Origin: Agarophyton chilense
Taxonomy: Eukaryota; Rhodophyta; Florideophyceae; Gracilariales; Gracilariaceae
NCBI GenBank assembly: GCA_030374765.1
Contig: JARGXX010000095.1
Coordinates: 310,001 to 374,000 of the forward strand
Length of the DNA: 64,000 nucleotides
Direction of reading: 5' to 3'
This document shows positions 18,790 through 28,226 of this stretch, in pieces. A model generated the notes under the pieces. The model ran no database searches, was not told where the DNA came from, and was given only the letters and a program-made list of their open reading frames with translations. The first letter of the stretch is position 1; each line of letters starts with the position of its first letter. The translations under genes and the position numbers were made by a program.

Positions 18790-20646
18790 ATGGGGTCCTT
18801 CACCACTTCTGAGGATCGCCACAAAACCGGCACATCGGTACAACTTTCTTCTACTCCTCCGACTTTCGGCGATAAGCAACTTCTCGCAACAGCAGTCTCA
18901 ACCAGCCCTCTCAAGGGAATGAACCCATACGTCATCAACCCACTCTCGGGGCCGTCGGCCTCCGCGCCGGCGGACAACGAAGCTCCCCAGCAGGGTGGAT
19001 ATTTCTCCGGTTTTGATGCGGCTCCGTCAGGTACCGAACCTTCCGCCTCGGCGAGCAACCGACATCCTTAGGAGGATTTGGACATTAACGCGGTGGCGTG
19101 GAACTCCGCTCATGCGATGCCCTTGGTAGCAAACTCCAGAGGTTGGATCTCAAACGAATCCTTTCGAAGGTGGAGTCCCCTTACCGATCCGGTGATATAT
19201 TCCCGCGCTCCGTGGTTCCATCCGACAGCGGTTCGCGACGATGAGCTCATCGACTCCTACGTGGAGGACGGCTTATTGCCGGGTGGCCTACCTGTCGAGG
19301 TTGTACGTTCTCCCGATTGGAGGGCGCGGGTAGCCATAGAGCCTCAGTATCTATACCGCAGTCGCGGGGAGTCCCTGGACAAGGCGCGCGCAGCGATGGC
19401 GGCTCTGGCCTACCAGCGATTGGAGAGGTCACGCTTTGACCATCTGGTTCCCCCGGAGTACGGGTTCGATGTCGCCTATTACCGCACGTACGGTGAGGTC
19501 TCCTACGGGGATAACCTGGCAGCCTTTCCTGAAGCCGAGTTCCGCGGACCGGGTTTTCCTCTCCGAGAAGATATGCTCCAATGGAGTCGTCCCATCCTTC
19601 GGGCTGAATTCAGGTACCTTCAACGGCAGTTTACCCAGTATGGGTTCGATCGACGCGTGCGCTTCGAGCGCCGCTCGCGCTCCCGTTTCGGGTTCCTTGT
19701 CCCGTATCCTCACGTGGAACTGGAGCGTATCCGTAACACGGCGAAGGTTGGGCGATTCGTGCCACTTCCAGCTTGGTGGAGTAAGGTCGAGGTCCCCCGA
19801 GGGTGCTTTGCTGAACTGCCCCCATGCATCTACTATATCGGGTCTCGTTTGATGCACGACCCGAACTCGGGATACTGGGCCCTCGTTGCAGCCGAGTGGG
19901 CAGCCCGCGTAGCGGCGCACCTCCTCTGGGATGCTCATGACCATTTCCGTATCTGGTATATTCCTCCGATGCTACGGACCATCATGCGTCAGATTGACCT
20001 GGTCCCAGCGTTGGGTTCGGCCAGCAGCGTGCAGGACCTGTATCCAATCTTGGACGTGATCGACAACACCCAATGGGATCGAGTTCCAGTGGAAAATCAG
20101 CCTGCAGGGGAAGGATCCGCGCGAGACAAGTCTCCTGGCCGGTACGATCCGGGCTCCGGTAACTGGGTCTGTTACAATCCCTTCGAAGGGGTTCGCATCA
20201 GCGCGGCGCAAGCACGGGCGCTGATTGACTCGCCTCGACCGATGCCGGTGGGACACCCGACGGGGTTCATTTATACCGACGATTACGAGTACGAGCCTCC
20301 AGTAGACCTGGACGATCCAGCGTTGGATAACGACGTGCCAGCTCCTAGTGGAGTACTCCTTGTGGTGCCATCTGCACCCTTCCAACCAGTGGGAACGACC
20401 TCAGCTGCGGCGGCGAATGCATCCGGTGGCGGTCCATCTGCTCCCCCCGGGTGGGGTGTGAACACCCTTGCGCAGGCGCCGGTTGCCACTCCACAAGCGG
20501 ATAGTGTGCGACAAGGCCTCGTGAACGCAGGCATTCCGATTCCCCCGGGTATGACGGATGTGAGCCAGATGTTGGCTTTCGCCTCGGCGTACCATCAGGG
20601 TCAGAATCCCAACGGTGGGGTGGGTCCCTCCTCGGGCTTTCCGTAG
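18790..20646 (+). CDS. antisense accessory ORF of element A1 (about 618 codons, one internal TAG)
   Basis: Lies between the chromodomain and the 3' LTR and runs opposite to gag-pol. From ATG 18790 one frame reaches TAG 20644-20646 with a single interruption, TAG at 19069-19071, which A2 shares at the same codon. A TATATATA box is at about 18770. The predicted product has a low-complexity N-terminus, a conserved core and a Pro/Ala/Gly-rich C-terminus. Core motifs shared with the element C protein include LRAEFRYL, RFERRSRSRFGFLVPY, VEVPRGCFAELPP, YIGSRLMHDPNSGYW and LLWDAHDHFRIWY. No catalytic signature, zinc finger, membrane span or coiled coil was recognised. The family is unknown to me. Translation could be by readthrough or could start at a Met after the TAG (first at about 19113). 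Confidence 0.8.
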
Positions 20647-20689
20647 TTCCGCCTTCGGGCAATTGTGGAGTCCATAGCTTGGCGACAAT

Positions 20690-20880
20690 AGTAAACTTCT
20701 GATATTTGCATAACTTCTTTTCTTCTTCCTTCCTAGGATCTTAACTTCTACTTCATCTTCTTCATTCTTTCTTAGGATCTTCTTCATCTTCGTCTTCATC
20801 TTCTTCCCTTCCTACGGTCCAATCTTCTTCTTAATCTTATTCTCCACTTCGTGGGTCTTCTTTTCCTTTTTCATCATAAA
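20690..20880. repeat. pyrimidine-rich spacer (purine-rich on the element sense strand) between convergent ORFs of A1
   Basis: Irregular CTTCTTC/CATCTTC repeats separate the 3' end of the accessory ORF from the chromodomain ORF. Read in pol sense it is GAAGAAGATGAAG-like. The same tract occurs in A2 (43320-43510), and an analogous tandem tract occurs in C (58623-58755). Confidence 0.7.
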
Positions 20881-21047
20881 CTGACCCGATAACCGGTGTT
20901 GTGTTCCCCGGTTAAAGGCGCTAGGCCGAGGGCCAGTAGACCTTTCCTCTCAATACGTGTTCTTCGGGATACTCTCCTCAATTCCTCTTCAGAGGTCCAA
21001 CATCTTCCTCACTTTGAGGTCCCATCCATAACAGTTTCCGTGGTGGC

Positions 21048-21287
21048 TTACCCGACTTGGGCACGATCCAGACTTGGAGGCAAGGTTACCCGAGCGCGTC
21101 GGTGATAGGATAAAACCTTAGACCTCGGAAGGTGCTCAATGGGTTCCACTGTATCCTCATCAGGCGAGAATCCGTACCATCGGACGTGGTAGCGGACTTC
21201 TCCCTCGGGGGTGTAGATGTGACGCAAGATGCGATCGATAACGAATTCCTGCGGGTACCCTTTTCCCTGTTCGGGGTTCTCTTCCAT
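21048..21287 (-). CDS. chromodomain protein of element A1, own ORF (79 aa)
   Basis: ATG at 21287. The product reads FVIDRILRHIYTPEGEVRYH, then VRWYGFSPDEDTVEPIEHLP and SKVLSYHRR, a complete chromodomain of the chromovirus type. It is not fused to pol: pol stops at 21889 about 600 bp upstream, and A2 shows the same arrangement. Expression as a separate product (spliced, reinitiated or subgenomic) is inferred. Confidence 0.85.
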   Translation of the reverse strand: MEENPEQGKGYPQEFVIDRILRHIYTPEGEVRYHVRWYGFSPDEDTVEPIEHLPRSKVLSYHRRARVTLPPSLDRAQVG

Positions 21288-21623
21288 CTTGGAACGCTCT
21301 AGTTCCCTTGAGGGTGTCAACGTAGGGTCTAGACACACCCCGGTGGGTTCTTTTCCGTGTTGCGAGCGGGTCTCAGCACTTCGTCCAAACGGCGCCGAGT
21401 GGCCTGTGGGCTACGTTGTAACTTCTGGTCTACGGAGTCAAAACGGCCCAGTTTTGGATTCTTCTTAAAGCTGAGATCTTCCCGATAACAACGGTGTTCT
21501 TGGATTCCGTGACGGCTGAGAAACCGCGACGCGGTAGCGTCTCCAATCTCAGGGGGGTAAGACTTCAACGTCAACCCGAGCTACGGGGACGAAGGTTGCT
21601 CTTGTGCAACGCGCCGTGCGACG

Positions 21624-21723
21624 GAGGCGGTTTGCGCGACGGTTGGTCGTCAGCGCCTTTTGATTGGCTCGGTGAGGCGGTTTGCGCGACGGTTGGTCGT
21701 CAGAGCCTTTTGATTGGCTCGGT
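21624..21723. repeat. 50-bp tandem duplication in A1
   Basis: GAGGCGGTTTGCGCGACGG starts at 21624 and again at 21674. The 50-bp unit is near-identical and present once in A2 (about 42530-42580), so it is a recent A1-specific duplication between pol and the chromodomain. Confidence 0.85.
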
Positions 21724-21888
21724 GCCATTCGACGTGTGCCACATAAATGCGCGGGCGCCGGTTTCCACTCCGCAAGCGGATGTGAGGTGGCTCTTCCGAC
21801 ACGCGCTAGCACTCTCCTGAGCTGTCCCCGACGGGTCTCACTCATTTCTTTCCCATTCCTGAGGGTTCCAGTGTCTCCATAGGAGTTC

Positions 21889-24800
21889 CTATTCCCATTC
21901 CATAACGGAGAGCCAAATTTGGGCAACCTCGTCGTCGAGATCTTCCCCGTGCGGGTACGCTGACACAGCTCGATCCCGAGAAAGCGGGGTTTGAGTGTGC
22001 GACACCTCAGTGTCTCGTCCGCGGCGGCGGGTGATCGTCAGCTCTGTATGCGTTCCGGGTGCGGAGTTCTCCACACGACTCTCCCTAGGCGGGTTTTCGT
22101 CATCTTTTCTGACGTCGTGCTCGGCTGGGTCGGCGGTGATGTCGCTACCCATACGCTGGGGTTGTGACCTCTCTGTCGCCGGCTCGGTCGGGCTCGCCGT
22201 CTCACTGTGAGAACTAGATTCCCTGTTAGGGCGACTGGCTGACGCCGAAACATCGTCCTGCGAAGGAACTAAGTCCTCCTCCCCCTCCTTAGGCGGAGAG
22301 CCAGGAGGCTTGATTACCTCCGGTGGGGGAGCAACTCTGTAAGAGTTCGTTGACTTGGCCCTTGAGGGAGCGGGCCCAGGTTCGGGAGCATCCGAAGTTT
22401 CCGCTGTGGTTTCCAAGCGGGATAGTGCATCAGCCTAAGTGTTCAGCTTCCCTTCCTTGTACAGGATCTCAAAGTCAAATTCCGACAGTCGGAGACGCCA
22501 GCGCATAAGGCGGCCCGAGGGTTCGGAGATCTCCAGGAGCCAACGCAAGCATGCGTGGTCCGTATGGACTTTGAAACGAGTACCCATCAGATAGGGGCGA
22601 AGTGTAGCTAAGGCCCACACAACGGCTAAACATTCTTTCTCGGAGACCGAGTAGTTCCTTTCATGGACATTCAGGGAACGTGACCAGTACCCAATAGGGT
22701 GACGTTCACCATCCTCAGAGGATTGGAACAGTGCACACCCTACTTGGTTTGCACTAGCATCGGTGTCCACTTCGTAAGGGAGCCCAGGATTGGGTAGAGC
22801 CAAGATTGGCGGTGATGTTATGGCATTCACCAGTGCCGTGAAGGCAGACGCTTCTGCGTCGCCAAAAGGTTTCAGTTCAACTGGTTGTCCCTTCGTCAGG
22901 AGCCTGTTGAGGGGGGTGGCAATATCCGCAAAGTTCGGGACGAATCGGCGATACACGTCACACAGACCTAAGAAGGATCGCAACTCCGTTTGAGTTTTCG
23001 GGTGTTTTGCTTCCTTCAAGGATTTCACTCGTACTTCATCGATTGAAAGCTGTCCGGGACGGATGATAAGACCCAGATACTTAACCGAATCGGTGAAAAA
23101 CTCGCACTTCTTGAGTTTCAAGGTGATTCCCGCGTCGCGGAGTATCTTCATTACGTCCCTGACGTGTTCGAGGTGGTCATCCAGGTTGTTGGAGAAGACA
23201 ATAATGTCGTCTAAATACACTAGACACGTCCTCCACTTGAAGGGAGCCAACAGAATGTCTATCGCCCGTTGAAACGTTGCGGGGGCATTTGTCAACCCAA
23301 AAGGCATCCTCCGGAATCGGAAAAGTCCTTGATGACACACGAAAGCCGTTTTGTCTCGATCTTCCTCCCTAACAGAGACTTGCCAGTAGCCTGAATTGGC
23401 GTCGAGGGTAGAGAAAACAGTAGCGCTCCCAAGGGAGTCGATGTATTCGTCCATCCCAGGGATCGGGTACACATCCTTAATGGTTACCTCGTTTAGGCGT
23501 CTGTAATCGATGCAGAAACGCCACGATCCATCCGGTTTCGGAACTAACACCACGGGTGAGGCCCAAGCGGACTGGGCAGGTTCCATTACGCCCGCTTTAA
23601 GCATCTTCTCCACCTGAGATTTCTCCTCTTCCCGAGCTTTCGGTCCAGCCCTGTAAGGGTGTTGGGCAATAGGCCGAGTGTTCGGTAACAAGTCGATGCG
23701 GTGTTCTGTAATCCCAATAGTTCCAAGGGAACCATCCCACATGGGGGTAAATTCACGAAGCATGTGCCTCAGCTTCTCCCGATGAGATGCGGGTACATGG
23801 TTGAGATCCCATTTCTCCAATTCCTGAACAGGATCCGTCTGGTCTGCTCCTGTGATAGGGGCCGTAACCTCCTGAGGTTTAAAGCGTTCAGCGTGTGGAG
23901 CTGCAGTCGTATGCTCACCGTCTTCCGCGATTTCGGCAGTGTCCTCCCCCTCCTTAGGGTCCGCCACACCAAGGACCTCTGCGATAGAGATCTTTGTAGG
24001 TACGACCGCATGCGGGTGTGGAAGAACAGAACCCAGGACCTGGTGTTTGACCAAATGCTGCGTTGTCTTTCCAAAGTTGGCTACCAAAACCTTGAAAGGT
24101 TTATCCGGTTCCACGGAGACAACCCCATTCGCAAGGGCGAGTTGACGCCGCGTATACAGAGACGGGTTCGGTTGTACCACATGCACACCAATTTGCTTGG
24201 TAACAACTGTGACCCAAACCTGGGTTTCTGGCGGGATAGCCACTGACTTCGCAACCTTTACCCGTGTAGACACCGGGTCCTTTTTCGCAGATTTCTGCGC
24301 GACAGGGAGAGGAACGCGTGTTCGCGCTGCTCCCTGTAAGGGTTTACGAACGATTGGGATCGTAGATCCATCTTCGAGTTCCACAGTTCTATTCCGAGGA
24401 CGGATGGCTTCCACGAAGCGGTCGCAAAAGTCACAACCCAGTGTGACCGGTGCTGCAAGTGACTTGCATACGATAAACTCTAGCTGAACGAGATAGGAGC
24501 CTAACCTCACCATGAGGGAAATTGTACCCAGTGTCCGTAGCGGGTTGTTGTTCGCATCGGCGATATCCAAACGTGGACCGGTACGAACTTGAACCCGGAG
24601 CAGCGGGGGTAACAATTCAACATGAATTAAGTTAGGAGCGGCTCCTGTATCCAGGACAGATATTTGACGAACCATAAACTGGTTGGACAGGCCGAAGTCG
24701 GCGAATACTTTATAATTCCGCTTGGCCATTACCATAACTCGATCCGGAATACGGAGATTACGGGACCGTATCCACGGGCGACGGACGACACTAAAGTATC

Positions 24801-24927
24801 CCGAGTTAACGTCGGTGTCAGCCGTTTTCCTTGAAAGGATAGTCACAGCTGGGGAGCGAAGCTGGAGCGCCTCGGGCGTCTTCAACTCCGGCTTAGGAGA
24901 CGCCCCTCTCGCAGGGGAGACTCCCAA
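21889..24927 (-). pseudogene. pol of element A1 (protease-RT-RNase H, integrase deleted in frame)
   Basis: The frame follows gag in the -1 phase. Protease: VLDTGAAPN at residues about 91-99. RT: FCIDYRRLNEVTIKD, YLDD in LVYLDDIIVFS near residue 569. RNase H: EVDTDASANQVGCALFQ and TDHACLRW. After ILYKEGKLNT a TAG (22435-22437) interrupts, and the frame continues ADALSRLETTAET directly into the Pro/Ser/Glu-rich tail that follows integrase in A2, ending MEWE at 21889. The whole integrase is therefore missing through an in-frame deletion at a 7-bp repeat CGGAAAC. Apart from that TAG the frame is open, so RT and RNase H may be intact. Product function: copying of element RNA into cDNA. Confidence 0.92.
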
Positions 24928-24929
24928 GT

Positions 24930-26904
24930 TTAGTTTTTCGAAGCGGACCCCACCGAATTCGGTGCAGCTGCCTCGAAGGGGACTGGTTGTTCCCCGTTCG
25001 CGGGTACATGTTCTGTATCCCTGTCAGCAAGGTGAGCTCGGAGTATTCTTTGTTCTTCATAGGACCTACTCGAAACTCGAGCTTTCTCCTCAGGGGTCAG
25101 AGTCTCGTACTGAGCGATAATTCGTGAACCCTCCCGCAGGGGAAATGTGCAGTCTGGTGCTTTGTGACCACGGAGGTAACACAAATAGCAAATCAGCTCT
25201 GCCGGGTTCGGTTGTGGACGTGAATCCACGCGACATGGTGCTGTATCCCTCCATCCGGGGCGAGAGAACCGAGCAGCGGTATTCGCAAAAGGTAGCGATG
25301 CGGCCGGCACCCTTCGTCCTTGGGTATAGAGCGCAGGGTCTTCATCCGTAGTCGGAGCGGATGTCGACGGCAACTCAGACGTACCCATAGATTTGGGGTT
25401 ACTTCCCATGAAGTGAATGTTACCATTGACCCCCACAGGGGCAGGGCCTCCTGCGAGTGACAAAGACGAGTTACCTCCATCGGCGAGGAGTGCACGTGTC
25501 GGCCGACTGTTTCGGTTCTGCCGGGCACGGAGAGTATCCCCCTCAGCCTGGGCGTACTGAACCAGTTCCAAGTAGGTCAGCTTGCGCTTCTCTTCCCGAT
25601 GTCGGGCAACCAATGCCCTTATCGAGGGGTCCAAACCATCCACAAACATGGAGCATCTCTCGTAGACGGGGAATACATTCCCGCATCGGTGAAACGCTTT
25701 ATTCAAGCGAGTTGAATACACCGTTTCGGTTTCCATCGGCTTCTGCCGCGTATCCCTTAATGCAAGGAATGCTTCCTGAATCGCATTTCCAGTAGCGTAT
25801 GACCTCAAGAGGTACTGCACCGCTTCGGGCCAGCACGTGACTCCCCCTTCCGAGGCTCGGGATGATCCACGGACGGAGTTGAACTGGTCTTCAGCCATCC
25901 CCTTTAAGAAATAGGGTAATGCAAGATACGCTTGTGCTTCACTCATACCGAGGATGTCAGCCTCCTGGACGAACCTCGCAAGGAAATCGAGCACCAGAAT
26001 TGGGTCTGTTCCTGTGAACTCCCTCTTCTGTAGGGTGATTCTCAGCCTTTTGATGTAGGTAATAGCGGTACGATAGCAGCTTACGATAGAGAGGATTCGT
26101 CGGCTTCAGCTCCCTTAATCCAAGGTGTTTCCTACCCTTCGTCCGGGTACGGATTGCCCCTTGAGAGGTGTAAGTAGCCTTCGACCGAGTCGCCCGGGAT
26201 GACCGGCGCCCATCTTCACTATCCGAAGATTCGGAGGACGAACTCGATGACGAGCGATTGGGATCGGAATCCGATAAATCCTCTTGGAGTTGAACCCTCT
26301 TCTTGGAGTTGCGGCGGTCCCGTTTAGCGGAGCGGTGTTCTTCGTCTTCCAAAACGTCGGGTTTATCCTTCGAGGCTTCTTTGTCTCCGTCCATACGGAT
26401 AATGGCCTCGAGGGTGTCCAGCCGAGCTCGGAAGCGTTCCGCTTGCACGCGGTGTTCCTCCACGAGGCTCCGTTACTCCTGGATAAAGACCCCAGGGGTA
26501 CAAAAGCTTTCTAAAAGGGAGTTCACATCCCTCCTCAGGGTACGAAGGTCATCGGCGACTCCCCGCACCTGGGCGTCCTCCACCTTGCGGCGGAGGGTAG
26601 TAACCTCCTGAAGGAGCTCAACGTGAGCCGCGTTGGCGATATCCATTCGAGTCTCCAGGCGCTGTAATTCAGGGTCGGCCCGACTTCCGGGTGCTGCTGA
26701 GGGGGTCTCCACCACTGGAGCTGGGCCCACAGCCACGACCTCTCGAGGACCTGAAACCACTGAGGGTGCTCTCCGAGTGTCCGGATCGATACCGGAATCG
26801 TTCCGACCTTCAGAAATTGAGCTCCTCGGCCTAGGCGGGGCCGGGGGCACTGAATCCGCTTGACGGTTCGATCCAGTCCTGGAACCACGGGTAGGCGGCG
26901 ACAT
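24930..26904 (-). pseudogene. gag of element A1
   Basis: ATG 26904 begins MSPPTRGSRTGSN as in A2. The N-terminal part has a coiled-coil-like segment (LQRLETRMDIANAAHVELLQ...), an acidic Ser tract (SSSSSSSESSDSEDG), then the capsid region (FLARFVQEADILGMSEAQAY) and a CCHC zinc knuckle CYLCYLRGHKAPDC near the end. Two lesions are visible: TAA at 26473-26475 where A2 has Tyr, and a deletion of about 60 bp near 26058 that shifts the frame. It ends at TAA 24930-24932 right after the GAAAAAC motif. Gag would package element RNA in virus-like particles. Confidence 0.92.
24933..24939 (-). promoter_or_regulatory. candidate -1 ribosomal frameshift site, A1 gag-pol
   Basis: On the minus strand the last gag codons read TCG AAA AAC TAA. 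The heptamer GAAAAAC abuts the stop, pol continues in the -1 frame, and a CCCCT...AGGGG stem-loop lies about 15 nt downstream. The same arrangement is kept in A2 (38680-38686). Confidence 0.55.
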
Positions 26905-27131
26905 GCAGCAGACACGACACCGACGATTCGGGGAAACGATGAAATTCAATCACGAGATTCCCGGAGAACGGATGACGTAACACAAAACAAAAATAAAAAC
27001 CAATTCCACCCTTTCCAAAGGGGACCACTAAAACAAATCTTCACGACGGTGCTTCCTCTTCCAAGAGATATTCCAACACGTGGATGACCAGCCCAAAAGT
27101 CCGAGAACGGATTCTAAGTCGGGAGACCACT

Positions 27132-28047
27132 TGTGGAACAAAACCCGGCGACGGGAAGTGCTCTCAAGGTGTTCGAAGCCTTGCTCCCTGGAGGAGGCAG
27201 ACTCAGAGACAGAGCCCTCCGTTCCACCCGTAGTGTGGGGTGTAACTCCCACGGGGGATTCCGGCAGTACCGACGGAGGTGAGGGGTAGAAACCGTTGGA
27301 TCGGGAATGGGTATGGGTATGCCAAAGAATGGGGGAAAATCCGGCGAAGAGGAAAAACGGGGCGAGGGTCGGGCACTAACAGGCACCGGACCCGAGAACC
27401 AGAAAAGGGGCGAAACAACAAAAGAAACCCAATACAGGGGCGAAAACCTGTCCTCGAAAGGAAACACAAAAAGCACGCAACAAGTAAGCAGAACCCCCAC
27501 GGGGTATCGTGCACGCAGGTCGTCTGAGCGGTCCCAAGGGGGTGGTTGCACGGAACCCAAACGTGGGCACTCTCCAAGTGGAGTCGTGTCCCTACGCAGG
27601 CGTTGCTAACCAGAGCCCGTTCCGGGTTGTAAGGCCGAAACGATGGCGACGAAGAACCTCTAAAGGTATCGAAGACCAACCTTGGTTTCCATTTACTCTG
27701 AGCTTCGGACTGTCAGATCTCATCTCCCTAAGTAGGGCCTACTAACTAAACTCTACAGTAGTGCACACCTGCTCAGGGCCATACACGTGGAGATCCAACT
27801 GTCAGGTCCCAAAAGTCCAACGTTCTAACAAATATCCGAAAATCGGTGCCAAAATTAAGCCACGTGTATCACGGGGCCAATCCAACCATGGGCCATCCGA
27901 ATTTTCACTTCATAGGCGAACTCTAACCAGAAAACAGTGCCACCTCAGCACACCTTAGAGGGGATCATAATCATAACCCTCGGAGGGTTCAATCCTCATT
28001 CTATGAGTTGCATCTTCAAGTATCCCCTAACTGGGCGTTGCTCTACA
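27132..28047 (-). repeat. 5' LTR of A1 (916 bp)
   Basis: Direct repeat of 17793-18708. Ends (element sense) GTTCCACA, followed by AG and the candidate primer-binding site TGGTCTCCCGACTTAGAA on the minus strand (about 27112-27129). Confidence 0.95.
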
Positions 28048-28226
28048 CTCCCCTCCCGAAACAGATCAGAACGGAAGATCGGATGGGAATCCGCTCCCTT
28101 TTGAATTCCAACCCACAGTCTAGGACAGTCAGGCCCCAGGGTGACGTCACTGGTAGAGGCAAGCGCTCAGAGAAAGCAAGGAAAACGTCTTCGAAGAAGC
28201 CCTCGAGTAAATTGATGCTTGAGTAG
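28048..28226 (+). CDS. gag of element B, C-terminal part after the A1 insertion
   Basis: Continues in phase with the protease frame and ends at TAG 28224-28226. It is basic (KRSEKARKTSSKKPSSK), as expected for a nucleocapsid tail, but has no CCHC knuckle. Whether the TAG is a natural gag terminator or a mutation cannot be told from one copy. Confidence 0.6.

Larger units (their letters stand above)
17793..28047 (-). mobile_element. Ty3/gypsy chromodomain element A1, nested in the gag gene of element B
   Basis: Two 916-bp direct LTRs (17793-18708, 27132-28047) bound gag, pol and chromodomain on the minus strand, plus a plus-strand accessory ORF next to the 3' LTR. By eye the LTRs differ at about 15-20 of 916 positions with no indels. 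The element sits inside the gag frame of B. The flanks are C/T-rich (CCCTC left, CTCCC right), so an exact target-site duplication cannot be shown. The integrase is deleted, so this copy is non-autonomous. Its closest relative is A2 (35516-46410) in the opposite orientation. Confidence 0.95.

Noticed and set aside
19020-19080. Short intron removing the TAG of the antisense ORF (GT...TTAG)
   Set aside because: The only nearby GT-AG pair would put the downstream exon out of frame.
17788-28052. Target-site duplication of A1
   Set aside because: Flanks CCCTC and CTCCC are not identical and are low in complexity; not reported as a duplication.
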